Of a DNA stretch of 64,000 nucleotides, positions 17,387 to 28,771 are shown piece after piece (the first letter of the stretch is position 1; each line of letters begins with the position of its first letter). Location: contig NZ_BJWG01000003.1 of the NCBI RefSeq assembly GCF_007990245.1, forward strand, positions 1-64,000, read 5' to 3'. The notes beneath the pieces were generated by a model, which did not search any database, was not told the DNA's origin, and saw nothing but the letters and a program-made list of their open reading frames with translations. The translations under genes and the position numbers were made by a program. The DNA comes from Cellulomonas composti. Its GTDB lineage: Bacteria > Actinomycetota > Actinomycetes > Actinomycetales > Cellulomonadaceae.

Positions 17387-20300
17387 CTACCGGCGCACGG
17401 TGATCCGGTGCGACTGCGTCGATGCCTGGTAGCCGGCACTGCCGCCGTACGTCGCCACGACCGTGACCGAGGCCGTCAGTCGAGGCAGCGTGAAGGTCAC
17501 CGCTCCGTTCTTCAGCGTGCCCGTGAGCGACGTGCCACCCACCTTGAGCGTGACCGAACCCGTCGGCGCGGGACCGCCAGGCGTCCCCTTGACCGTCACG
17601 GTCACCTTCGGCCTCGACCCGGACGGGACCGTCCAGCTCGAGGTCGTCAGCACCACCTTCGACGTCGCCTTGGTCACCTGGAGCGTGCCCGTGACCGACG
17701 AGGGTGCGGCCTCGGCCGAGCCCAGGTACTTGGCCCGCAGGCTGTGCGTCCCGACCGTCAGGGTCCGGGGCAGCGAGATCGTCACCTTCCCGACGTTCCC
17801 GACGGTCGTCAGCGTGCCGGTCCCGATGACCTTCGTGCCGTCCAGGATCTGCACCGAACCCGTCGCGGGCGCCGTCAGGCCCGTCACGGTCACGGCCGCC
17901 TTGACGGCGCTCCCGTAGACGGCGCTCGTCGGCGTGAGCTTGAGCGCCGTGATCGTCGTCGACTTGCCGATGCGTACCGTCGTCGAGTCGTGCGAGTCCG
18001 CCCAACCGGCCTCGGCTGCGACGAACGTCGCCGTGATCTCGTGCGAACCCGCAGCAAGCGCCACGTCGAGGCTCGCCACACCGAGCACGACCCGCTTGGT
18101 GCCGAGCCACCGGTCCCCGTCGGTGAACGTGACGGTCCCGACGACACCGAGCGGCCCGACGATCGCGCTGAGCCGTTGCGTCTCGCCCGAGACCCGGTCG
18201 CCGGTCACGCCGAGTGTCGTCGTGGTGGCGACCGGGCTGGCGACCACGATCGGCAGCGTGACCACGGTGCCTGACGGCGCCGCGACGAACGTCACCACAT
18301 GGTCGCCCGGCGTCGTCGACTCGGGCAGCGTGAACTCGACGTGCGCCGCACCGCCGGTGACGACGGCCGTATCGACCGACTCGCCGTCGAGCAGCACGTC
18401 CAGCGACGTGTTCAGCGGCGAGCCGAGGCTCGTCAGGTCGAGCCGCGCGACGTCCGCCGCGAACGTGCGGCCGGCGAACAGCTCCGACGACACGTTGGTG
18501 ACCTGCGCCGACTGCCGGGCGAAGTCGGGTGCGAGGTCGTCGTGCGCCGTCAGGTAGGCGATCCACGCGTCACGGTCGATCAGACCCGAGTCGCGCGTGT
18601 CGGTGCCCTCGGTGAACACCCGGAAGTTGTCGCCACCGGTCGCCAGGAACGAGAACGTCCCGACGCGGTAGTCGGCCGCCGGGTCGAGCGGCTCACCGTT
18701 CACCGTGACCGACGTGATCCGGCTTCCCTCGGGGAGCGTGGGGTCGTAGGTGTAGGTGACGTTGTCCGAAAGCCCCAGCTGCAGGTAGGGGCGCGACGGC
18801 ACGTTGCCGTTGGCGTCGCGCTGCCACTGCTGCTCGAGCATCGTCGTGAACTGCTCGCCCGTGAGCGTCGTCGTCCAGAGGTTGTTCACGAACGGCAGCA
18901 CGCTGTTGGCCTCCGCGTAGGTGACCACGCCGTCCTCACTCTCCAGACCCGACTTCGCGAACAGCAGCTCGGCGCGCAGACCGCCCGGGTTGACCACGCC
19001 GATCTCGGCGCCGCCCAGGTTCTCCGGGGCCAGCGAGTCCCGCAGCGAGTTCGCCACGAGATCACCGAGCGTCGACTCGTTGGCACGGTCGTCGCGCCCC
19101 GTCGTCGGCAGCGGACCCGAACCGACGTAGACACCGTTGACGTACGACCCGCCGGCGAACGCCGTCGTGATGTCCGCCGTGATCGAACCGACGGGCTCGT
19201 TCCCGACGACGGTCGCGTACTCGATCGCGTCATCGACGATCTCCTTGACCTCGGCCACCCGCGGGTAGGCCACGGTGAGCAGGTCGTCGGGAACGGCGGT
19301 GCGCGCGACGTTCGTCTCGGTGTGGGCGAGCACCTCGTCGGTGGCGGGGTCGTAGTCCAGGACCACACGACCGATGAACTCACCGTACGAACCGGTCTGC
19401 AGGACCGGACGCGTCTTGCCGTCCACCCCCGGAACCGGCGCCGACCACGCGTACTGCTTGTGCGTGTGGCCCGTGAAGATCACGTCCACCTCCGCCGAGG
19501 TGTCCTCGACGATCTCCGCGAACGCCCCACCCGCGGCCAGCTCGTCCTCCAGGGTCGAACCGTCCGGCGTCCCCGCACCGGCGCCCTCGTGGTACTCCGC
19601 CACGATCACGTCGGCCTCACCGTTGGCCTCCTCGCCGTCCGTGAGCTGGGCCGCGACCCGGTTCACCGCCTCGACGGGGTCACCGAAGTCGAGGTCCGCG
19701 ATACCCGCGGGCGTGACGAGCGACGGCGTCTCCTCGGTGACCGCGCCGATCACCGCGACCGTCACGCCGTCCATGTCGAACGTCACGAACTCCGGCAGCA
19801 CGGGCGTGGTGGTGCCCTTCTCGTACACGTTGGCGCCGAGGTAGTCCCACGCGGCGTTCTCGTCGCCCGCCGCACCGATCACCCGGTCCGTCAGATCACT
19901 GAACCCCTTGTCGAACTCGTGGTTACCCACCGCCGACGCGGACAGGTCCAACGCGTTCAGCACGTCGATCGTCGGCTGGTCCTGCTGCGTCGCCGACGCG
20001 AACAACGACGCACCGATGTTGTCACCAGCCGACAAGAACGCCACCGGACCAGGAGCCGCCGCACGCTGCTGCTCCACCGTCCCCGCGAACTTCACCGTGT
20101 TCCCATCGATCCGACCATGGAAGTCGTTGATGTTCAGGAACGTCAGGTCGACGGTCCCGTCGTCCACCGCGAGCGGGAGCGTCACCGTGGTGCCGCTCGG
20201 GCTCGCGACGAGGGTCAGCACGTGGTCGCCGACCTCCGTGTCCGACGGGATCGTCGAGGTGACGGTCGCGGCGCCGGCCGTGACCGCCGCCGAACCGATC

Positions 20301-23300
20301 GACTCGCCGTCGAGGCGCACGTCGAGCGCCGTGTTCAGCGGCGAGCCGAGGCTCGTCAGGTCGAGCTTGCCGACCGTGAGCGCGAGCGCGTCACCGGGCG
20401 AGACCGACGTCGCAGCGCCCGTGACGACGACACCCTGGCGGGCGAAGTCGGGGGCGATGTCCTCGTGGGCCTGCAGGTAGGCGATCCACGCGTCACGGTC
20501 GATCAGACCAGAGTCGCGCGTGTCGGTGCCCTCGGTGAACACCCGGAAGTTGTCGCCACCGGTCGCCAGGAACGAGAACGTCCCGATCCGGTAGTCCGCA
20601 GCCGGATCCAACGGCTCACCGTCGACCGTCACCGAGGTGATGTGGTGACCCTGCGCAGCGGCCGTGTCGTAGGTGTAGGTCACGTTGTCCGAGAGACCGA
20701 GCTGCAGGTAGGGCCGCGAAGGAACGTTCCCGTTCGCGTCGAGCTGCCACTGCTGCTCGAGCATCGTCGTGAGCTGAGCACCCGTCAGCGTCGTCGTCCA
20801 CAGGTTGTTCACGAACGGCAGCACACCGTTCGCCTCCGCATAGGTGACGATCCCGTCCTCGGTCTCGGCACCCGACTTCGCGAACAGCAGCTCGGCCCGC
20901 AGACCACCCGGGTTCACCACACCGATCTGCGCACCACCCAGGTTCGACGGCGCCAACGTGTCCCGCAGCGAGTTCGCCACGAGGTCACCCAGCGTCGACT
21001 CGTTCGCCCGGTCGTCGCGCCCGGTCGTCGGGAGCGGGCCCGAGCCCTGGTACTTCCCGCCGACGTAGGAGCCACCGGTGAACGCCGTGGTGATGTCCCC
21101 CGTGATCGACCCGACCGGCTCGTTGCCGACCAGGTCCGCGTACGCGATCGCGTCATCCACGATGCCCTTGACCGTCGCCACCCGCGGGTAGGTCGAGACC
21201 AGGGTCGAGTCCGCGACGCTCGTGCGCGCCACGTTCGACTCCGTGTGCGCGAGCACCTCGTCGGACGACGGGTCGTAGGTCAGCACGACCTTGCCGATGA
21301 ACTCACCGTACGAGCCGGTCTGCAGCACCGGACGCGTCTTGCCGTCCACACCCGGCACCGCCGCCGCCCACGCGTACTGCTTGTGCGTGTGCCCCGTGAA
21401 GATCACGTCCACCGCCGCCGAGGTGTCCTCGACGATCTCCGCGAACGCACCCCCCGCCGCCAGCTCGTCCTCCAACGTCGCACCATCAGGCGTGCCGGCA
21501 CCGGCACCCTCGTGGTACTCCGCCACGATCACATCAGCCTCACCGTTCGCCTCGACCCCGTCCGTCAGGTCCGCGGCGACCGCGTTCACGGCCTCGACCG
21601 GGTCACCGAACGTGAGGTCCGCGATCCCGGCCGGGGTGACCAGCGAGGGGGTCTCCTCGGTCACGGCACCGATCACCGCGACGGTCACTCCGTCCATGTC
21701 GAACGTCGTGTACGCGGGGAGGGCCGGCTCGCCCGTGTCGGTGAAGGTCACGTTCGCGCCGAGGTAGGCCCAGTCGGCGTTCGGGTCGCTCTCGTCGCCG
21801 ACGACGCGGTCCACCAGGTCGGCATAGCCCTTGTCGAACTCGTGGTTGCCCACGGCCGCGGCCTGCAGGTCCAACGCGTTCAGCACGTCGATCGTCGGCT
21901 GGTCCTGCTGCGTCGCCGACGCGAACAACGACGCACCGATGTTGTCACCAGCCGACAAGAACGCCACCGGACCAGGAGCCGCCGCACGCTGCTGCTCCAC
22001 CGTCCCCGCGAACTTCACCGTGTTCCCGTCGATCCGACCATGGAAGTCGTTGATGTTCAGGAACGTCAGGTCGACCGGCTCCGCAGCCGCGGTCGCGCTG
22101 AGCCCCACGATCACCGGGTCGTGGTCGGACGAACGGTACGGGTCGGCGGCGTAGTAGAGCGCGCCGTGGTAGTTGTACCGGCTGTACTCGAGCGCGATGG
22201 ACTCCTCGGCGTTGATCTCCCACACGTCCGCGCCCGTCGCGCGGCCGAGGGCGGCCTCGTTGAGCAGCACGTGGTCGAGCGAACCCGCGAGCCCGTCGAA
22301 CGAGTACGAGTACTCGCCCGGCGCGAGGCTCTCGGTCGCGTCGGCGTAACCCGCGTCGTACAGGACCTCGAGCGGGTCCTCCTTCGTGTACGAGTTGAAG
22401 TCGCCCACGAGCGCGACGGACTCGACGTCGCCCTGGATCGTCGGCACCCAGTCGCGCAGCGCGGTCGCCTGCGCGACGCGCGACGCGTTCGACGCACCCT
22501 GCCCGTCGCCCGTGTCCGCGTCACCCGGCAGCGGACCCGCCGAGCCCTTCGACTTGAAGTGGTTCACGACGACGAGCAGCGGGTCGCCGTCGCCCACTGG
22601 CGCGAACGCCTGCGCGATCGGCTCACGCGCGTTGGAGAACGCCTCGTTGCCGCTCGAGAGGGTGCCCAGCGCGTGCGACTCGCCCTGCCGCACCACTGCG
22701 GCCGGCTGGTAGATGATCCCGTTGGTGATGACGTCCATCTCGCTCGCCGGCGGGAGCTCGCTCGACGACGGGACGAACGCCCACTTCGTCGTACCCGCGG
22801 CCGCGTTGAGGGCGCCGACGAGCGTGCCCAGCGCCTCGTCCGCGTCGTCGTCCACGACGAGCGAGTTCTCGATCTCGAGCAGGCCGACCACGTCAGCGTC
22901 GAGCGAGTTGATTGCCGCGACGATCTTGTCCTGCTGCCGCGTCAGGTCGGCCGAGTCCCACGCACCGCGCTGGTCGCAGCCCGTGTTGACGGTGACGCCG
23001 TCGCCCGCGCGGTCCTTGTAGGACGTGCAGCTCGGGTCGTCCGTGCCGAGGGTCGTGAAGTAGTTCAGGACGTTGAACGACGCGACCGTGACGTAGCCGC
23101 CGACCGCCCGCGGCGCGGGGGTCCGGTCGTTCTCGAAGGTCACGGGGCTCCCGGTGGTGCCGGTGACCGGGCCGGTCGGGTCGAGCTTCCACACGTTGTT
23201 CAGGAAGGTCACGATCACCGGGTGGTCGAACGTGACCGCCGCGCCGACGCGGACCGGGTTCGTCAGCGAGACGTACGACGGCACGAGCGACTGGTTCGCG

Positions 23301-24559
23301 GCGCTGAGGAAGTTGATGCTCAGGGCGTCGTCGAGCACGACGCCGCGGGCGAAGTTGTCGTCCTTGACCAGCTGGACCGCTTCGGTGTCCTGCGGGTCGG
23401 CGACCTCGGTCCACTGCAGCAGCGGCTCGTCACCGACTGCGAGGCCGACCTCGCCGTACTGGTTGGTCGAGTAGGTGTTCGACACCGTCATGTCGCCCGT
23501 GGGCAGCAGGAGCATCGACTCGATCGCCTCGCGGGCACTCGCCGTCGCGGGCCAGGCCCCGGTGAGCGGCGTCACCGTCTCCGTCGTGTCCAGCACCTCG
23601 AGGTCGCCGGCACCCGTGACCGTGAGCTCCGTGAGCCCGTTGAACTCGCTCACCTCTCCGGTCACCGTGACGTTGTCACCGATCTCGACCGACGCCGTCG
23701 TGCTCGGCGAGTAGACGAACACCGCGTCCGACGAGGTGCGTTCGCCGAGCGTCCCGCCCGTGCCGGCGGTCTGGATCACGTACCCGGCACGCTGCCCCGT
23801 GCCCGCGGGGTACGTCGCCGTGACGACACCCGTCGTCACGACCGTCTCATCGACGAGTGGCGAGTTGGTCCCCGTGCCCTGGATCTCCGCGATCGTCGCG
23901 GGAACCGGGTCGCCGGGCGGCTCCGGGGCGACGAGCCCGCCGGCCACCGGCGTCGGCTCCTGAGGCGTGAAGTCCACAGCGTTGTCCGCGGTGTTCGCGT
24001 GGTTCGTGCGCGAGACGGACTTGGTCACGGCCATCCCGGTCGCGGGCCCGGAGCCGGCGTACGACGAGGCGGTCGAGCCGAAGCCGACCAGGTCGATGAC
24101 GCTCGGCTGCGTGGCGCAGTCGGTACCGCAGGTCAGCGCTGTCGTCGAGCTCACCAGCGCGACCTTGCCCGCCGAACCGCTCATGTTGACCGAGCCGTCG
24201 AAGTCGACGACGAACGAGACGCCGTTCGTCGACCCCGCGCCGCCGACCACGACCGACCCGCCCGCGGCGATCTGACCGCTCAGGTCGGTCTTGTTGGTCC
24301 AGGAGCTCCCCGCCGCGGATGCGTACTGAACGCTCCAACCCGCGAGCGAGACGGGGGAACCCCCCGGGTTGTAGAGCTCGACGAAGTCGCGGTTGTGCGA
24401 CGCACCCGCGTTGCCCCCCGCGCCATAGACCTCATTGATGATCACCGGCGCGGTGGTCGAGACCACGGCTACCGACGGTGCCGCTGTCACCACCGTTCCT
24501 GCGAAGACGACGGCGAGGGCTGCGATGCCCCCGGTGATCGATCGGGCACCAGCAGGCAC
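17387..24559 (-). CDS. Secreted multidomain nuclease / double 5'-nucleotidase
   Basis: A 2390-residue exported protein starting at the GTG at 24559. Signal peptide about 1-32 (hydrophobic core GGIAALAVVFAGTVV). Lamin-tail domain about 40-190 (INEVYGAGGNAG, FVELYNPGG). OB-like segment about 225-330. ExeM/NucH-like endonuclease/exonuclease/phosphatase domain about 490-820 (VASFNVLNYF, VVNHFKSKG, LVGDFNSY, SSDHDPVIVGL). Two UshA-like metallophosphatase/5'-nucleotidase modules start near 829 and 1470 (NINDFHGRID, GNHEFDKG, GHTHKQYAW, NPGGLRAELL). Three Ig-like domains run about 2105-2390. No sortase signal is seen. Likely role: breaking extracellular DNA into nucleosides and phosphate. Confidence 0.9.
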   Translation of the reverse strand: MPAGARSITGGIAALAVVFAGTVVTAAPSVAVVSTTAPVIINEVYGAGGNAGASHNRDFVELYNPGGSPVSLAGWSVQYASAAGSSWTNKTDLSGQIAAGGSVVVGGAGSTNGVSFVVDFDGSVNMSGSAGKVALVSSTTALTCGTDCATQPSVIDLVGFGSTASSYAGSGPATGMAVTKSVSRTNHANTADNAVDFTPQEPTPVAGGLVAPEPPGDPVPATIAEIQGTGTNSPLVDETVVTTGVVTATYPAGTGQRAGYVIQTAGTGGTLGERTSSDAVFVYSPSTTASVEIGDNVTVTGEVSEFNGLTELTVTGAGDLEVLDTTETVTPLTGAWPATASAREAIESMLLLPTGDMTVSNTYSTNQYGEVGLAVGDEPLLQWTEVADPQDTEAVQLVKDDNFARGVVLDDALSINFLSAANQSLVPSYVSLTNPVRVGAAVTFDHPVIVTFLNNVWKLDPTGPVTGTTGSPVTFENDRTPAPRAVGGYVTVASFNVLNYFTTLGTDDPSCTSYKDRAGDGVTVNTGCDQRGAWDSADLTRQQDKIVAAINSLDADVVGLLEIENSLVVDDDADEALGTLVGALNAAAGTTKWAFVPSSSELPPASEMDVITNGIIYQPAAVVRQGESHALGTLSSGNEAFSNAREPIAQAFAPVGDGDPLLVVVNHFKSKGSAGPLPGDADTGDGQGASNASRVAQATALRDWVPTIQGDVESVALVGDFNSYTKEDPLEVLYDAGYADATESLAPGEYSYSFDGLAGSLDHVLLNEAALGRATGADVWEINAEESIALEYSRYNYHGALYYAADPYRSSDHDPVIVGLSATAAAEPVDLTFLNINDFHGRIDGNTVKFAGTVEQQRAAAPGPVAFLSAGDNIGASLFASATQQDQPTIDVLNALDLQAAAVGNHEFDKGYADLVDRVVGDESDPNADWAYLGANVTFTDTGEPALPAYTTFDMDGVTVAVIGAVTEETPSLVTPAGIADLTFGDPVEAVNAVAADLTDGVEANGEADVIVAEYHEGAGAGTPDGATLEDELAAGGAFAEIVEDTSAAVDVIFTGHTHKQYAWAAAVPGVDGKTRPVLQTGSYGEFIGKVVLTYDPSSDEVLAHTESNVARTSVADSTLVSTYPRVATVKGIVDDAIAYADLVGNEPVGSITGDITTAFTGGSYVGGKYQGSGPLPTTGRDDRANESTLGDLVANSLRDTLAPSNLGGAQIGVVNPGGLRAELLFAKSGAETEDGIVTYAEANGVLPFVNNLWTTTLTGAQLTTMLEQQWQLDANGNVPSRPYLQLGLSDNVTYTYDTAAAQGHHITSVTVDGEPLDPAADYRIGTFSFLATGGDNFRVFTEGTDTRDSGLIDRDAWIAYLQAHEDIAPDFARQGVVVTGAATSVSPGDALALTVGKLDLTSLGSPLNTALDVRLDGESIGSAAVTAGAATVTSTIPSDTEVGDHVLTLVASPSGTTVTLPLAVDDGTVDLTFLNINDFHGRIDGNTVKFAGTVEQQRAAAPGPVAFLSAGDNIGASLFASATQQDQPTIDVLNALDLSASAVGNHEFDKGFSDLTDRVIGAAGDENAAWDYLGANVYEKGTTTPVLPEFVTFDMDGVTVAVIGAVTEETPSLVTPAGIADLDFGDPVEAVNRVAAQLTDGEEANGEADVIVAEYHEGAGAGTPDGSTLEDELAAGGAFAEIVEDTSAEVDVIFTGHTHKQYAWSAPVPGVDGKTRPVLQTGSYGEFIGRVVLDYDPATDEVLAHTETNVARTAVPDDLLTVAYPRVAEVKEIVDDAIEYATVVGNEPVGSITADITTAFAGGSYVNGVYVGSGPLPTTGRDDRANESTLGDLVANSLRDSLAPENLGGAEIGVVNPGGLRAELLFAKSGLESEDGVVTYAEANSVLPFVNNLWTTTLTGEQFTTMLEQQWQRDANGNVPSRPYLQLGLSDNVTYTYDPTLPEGSRITSVTVNGEPLDPAADYRVGTFSFLATGGDNFRVFTEGTDTRDSGLIDRDAWIAYLTAHDDLAPDFARQSAQVTNVSSELFAGRTFAADVARLDLTSLGSPLNTSLDVLLDGESVDTAVVTGGAAHVEFTLPESTTPGDHVVTFVAAPSGTVVTLPIVVASPVATTTTLGVTGDRVSGETQRLSAIVGPLGVVGTVTFTDGDRWLGTKRVVLGVASLDVALAAGSHEITATFVAAEAGWADSHDSTTVRIGKSTTITALKLTPTSAVYGSAVKAAVTVTGLTAPATGSVQILDGTKVIGTGTLTTVGNVGKVTISLPRTLTVGTHSLRAKYLGSAEAAPSSVTGTLQVTKATSKVVLTTSSWTVPSGSRPKVTVTVKGTPGGPAPTGSVTLKVGGTSLTGTLKNGAVTFTLPRLTASVTVVATYGGSAGYQASTQSHRITVRR
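19943..20152 (-). repeat. Near-identical 210-bp repeat, copy in nucleotidase module 2
   Basis: This stretch matches 21866-22075 with a single mismatch (20105 versus 22028), at a constant offset of 1923 bases. It encodes the start of the metallophosphatase domain, including NINDFHGRID. Flanking parts of the two modules are clearly more diverged at the DNA level. Confidence 0.92.
21866..22075 (-). repeat. Near-identical 210-bp repeat, copy in nucleotidase module 1
   Basis: Partner of 19943-20152, with one base difference over 210. The sharp change to lower identity just beyond the repeat suggests gene conversion inside an older module duplication. Confidence 0.92.
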
Positions 24560-24648
24560 GAGGCTCTCCTTCGTCGGGGAACGCACGGACACGCGTGAGC
24601 GTCCGCGGGGGCACCACACGGCCGCGATCGGCAGCCACCGCTCACCTT

Positions 24649-24720
24649 GGCGAACTGTCCGTTTCGTCGCAACTACTGGGCAGTAACGATGCGGTGAACT
24701 CGTCCTATGTCGTGGTGAAC
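24649..24720 (-). promoter_or_regulatory. PHO-box-like direct repeats upstream of the nuclease gene
   Basis: On the minus strand GTTCACC occurs at 24720-24714 and 24699-24693, with a related GTTCGCC at 24655-24649. Start-to-start distances are 21 and 44 bases, close to multiples of the 11-bp period of Streptomyces PHO boxes, in which GTTCACC is the conserved heptamer. Phosphate-starvation control suits an extracellular nuclease/nucleotidase. This is inference; PhoP binding is untested. Confidence 0.45.
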
Positions 24721-24751
24721 GCCGCAGGTCATCGGGCTCCGAACCAGACAG

Positions 24752-24795
24752 CGAAGGCCCGGTATTCACCCGTTTGGATGAGTACCGGGCCTTCG
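24752..24795 (-). terminator. Hairpin terminator after pheT
   Basis: A perfect 13-bp inverted repeat (24752-24764 with 24783-24795) with an 18-base loop, 11 bases beyond the pheT stop. It separates pheST from the promoter region of the nuclease gene. Confidence 0.8.
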
Positions 24796-24805
24796 TCCCA
24801 AAGTG

Positions 24806-27372
24806 TCAGGCGCGCAGCGTCGCCCCGAACCGGCGCGCGGCCTCGGCCACGACGGCCTCGCGGACCGCCGCGGTCTCGTCGGCCGTCAGCGTCCGGTCCG
24901 CAGCCCGCAGCCGCAGCGCGAACGCGAGCGAACGGTGGCCCGGGCCGACCTGCTCCCCCTCGTACACGTCGAACAGCCGCACGTCCTCGACCACGTCACC
25001 CGCCGTGCTCGCCGCGGCGCCCACGCGGACCGCCGCCAGCACGTCCGCCGCCGGCACGTCGGACGGCACGACGAGCGCGACGTCCTCCTTCGCCACGGGG
25101 AACGTCGAGATCGCCCGCGCCTGGTGGGCGTCGCGCGGCGCCGCGGCGAGCAGCGCGTCCAGGTCGAGGTCGAACGCGGCCGAACGCGGCGGCAGGTCGT
25201 GCGCCGCGACGACGTTCGGGTGCAGCTCACCGGCGTACCCGACGACGTGCCCGGCGACCGTCAGCCGCGCGGTCCGACCCGGGTGGAACGGCGCGCGCTC
25301 ACGCTCCGCGGACACCTCTGCGTCGACGCCGACGACCCGCGCGACGAGCAGCGCCGCCGCGATCGCGTCGCGGTGGTCGGCCCGTCGACCGGGACCCCAC
25401 ACGCCGGCCGGCTCGAGCCGACCCGCCAGGAGCCCGGCGACGTGCCGCGGCTGCGGCGGGACCGCGGCCTCGATCGCCGCAAGCTCGTCCGGCGACGGCC
25501 GCACCGCCCCCGGCAGCGAGGGCGCCGGCGGCGCGTCCACGTTCGGCAACGTCACGAGCCCGACCTCGAACACGCACACGTCCGACGCGCCGCGGCCGAC
25601 GTTGCGTCGCGCCGTGTCGAGCAGCGTCACGAGCAGGTCGGTGCGCATGAGCGGCTGGGCGTCCGACAACGGGTTCGCCAGGCGCACCGCCCGGCGCCGC
25701 TCGTCATCGTCGGGCAGCCCGAGCGCGTCGAGCTGGTCGGCTCCCACGAACGGATAGCTGAGCACCTCGACGAGCCCCGCGCCGACGAGCGCCTCGGCGG
25801 CCGCCCGCCGCGCGCGCTGCTCCCACGTGAGGCCCAGCCCCGCCGGGGCGGGCGGCACGATCGACGGGATCGCGTCGTAGCCGCGCAGCCGCGCGATCTC
25901 CTCCACCAGGTCGACCGGCACCGCGAGGTCCGGCCGCCACGACGGCGGCGTCACGACGACAGTGCCCGCCGCGCCGTCCTCGAGCGTGCAGCCGATCGCC
26001 GTGAGGACCTCGCGGACCTCGTCGTGCGCGTACGGCACGCCGACGAGCCGCGCGGGCAGGTCGAGGTCCAGCACGAAGGACGCGGGCGCGACCGTGCGGT
26101 CGACGTCGGTGAGCGCATCGTCGGGCACTCCCCCGCCGTACTCGACGAGCAGGTCGACCACCGCCTGCACGGCGACGCGCGGCAGCCGCGGGTCGACACC
26201 GCGCTCGTAGCGCTTGGCGGCCTCGCTCGGCAGCTTGTGCCGGCGGGCCGTGCGCGCCACGGTCACGGGGTCCCAGTGCGCCGCCTCGACCAGCACGTCC
26301 GTGGTCTGCGGGCCGACCTCCGAGTCGCCGCCACCCATCACGCCCGCGAGCCCGATGATGCGCGACGCGCGCGCGCCGGCCGGGCTGTCGGTGACCAGGA
26401 GGTCCTGCGGGTCGAGCGTGCGGACCTGGTCGTCGAGCGTGCGGATGCTCTCGCCGGGCACCGCGCGGCGCACGACGATCGGCTCGGCGACCCTGTCGAG
26501 GTCGTACGCGTGCAGCGGCTGCCCGAGGTCGAGCATCACGTAGTTCGTCGCGTCCACCGCGAGCGAGATCGCGCGCATGCCCGCCTGCTGCAGACGCCGC
26601 TGCAGCCACGCCGGCGACGGCACGTCCGCCCGCACCCCGCGCACGACCTGCGCGACGAACCGGTCGACGCCGGGCACGCCGTGGATCGGCGCCTCGTCGT
26701 CGAGCTCCACGCCGAAGCCCGCGGGGCGTTCGTCGGTCGGCTCCGGCAGTGCGGGGTCGGTGAACGCGGCACCCGTGGAGTGCGCGAACTCGCGTGCGAC
26801 GCCGCGCATCGAGAAGCAGTAGCCGCGGTCGGGCGTGACGTTGATCTCGAGCACCTCGTCGCCGAGCCCGAGCAGCTCGAGCGCGTCGGTGCCCACCGGC
26901 GCGTCCAGGCCCAGGTCCGCGAGCACGATGATGCCCGCGTGGTCGTCGCCGAGCCCGAGCTCGCGCTGCGAGCAGATCATGCCGTCCGAGACGTGCCCGT
27001 ACGTCTTGCGGGACGCGATCGGGAACGGCCCGGGCAGCACGGCACCGGGCAGCGCGACGACGACGTGGTCGCCCACGTCGAAGTTGTGCGCGCCGCACAC
27101 GATCCCGCGCGGCCCGCGCGAGCCGTCCTCGCGGGTCTCGTTGTGCTCCTCGCCCACGTCGACACGGCACCAGTTGATCGTCTTGCCGTTCTTCTGCGGC
27201 TCGGGGGTGCGCTCGACGACGCGGCCGACGACGAGGGGGCCCGTCACGGCCGCGCCGTGGATCGCCTCCTCCTCGAGGCCGACGCGCACGAGGTCCGCGG
27301 CGAGCTGCTCGGCCGTGAGGCCCGCGGGCAGCTCGACGTGCTCGCCGAGCCAGGACAAGGGGACGCGAGGCA

Positions 27373-27373
<1 letters not shown>
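24806..27373 (-). CDS. pheT: Phenylalanyl-tRNA synthetase beta subunit
   Basis: Beta chain of the alpha2-beta2 synthetase. 855 residues, somewhat longer than E. coli PheT. The start is the ATG in MPRVPLSWLGEHV at 27373, sharing one base with the pheS stop (TGATG). Visible parts: N-terminal tRNA-binding EMAP-like domain with CSQRELGLGDDHAG near residue 125, B3/B4 editing region, B5 domain, and a C-terminal anticodon-binding domain ending near FALRLRAADRTLTADE. Normal in all respects; it must be made in equal amounts with PheS, which the overlap supports. Confidence 0.96.

Positions 27374-28771
<1,398 letters not shown>

Noticed and set aside
18299..24598. A 2099-codon open frame on the plus strand opposite the nuclease gene
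   Set aside because: It is very Arg/Asp/Val-rich with no domain, mirrors the repeats of the minus-strand gene, and is the expected shadow of GC-rich codon use.
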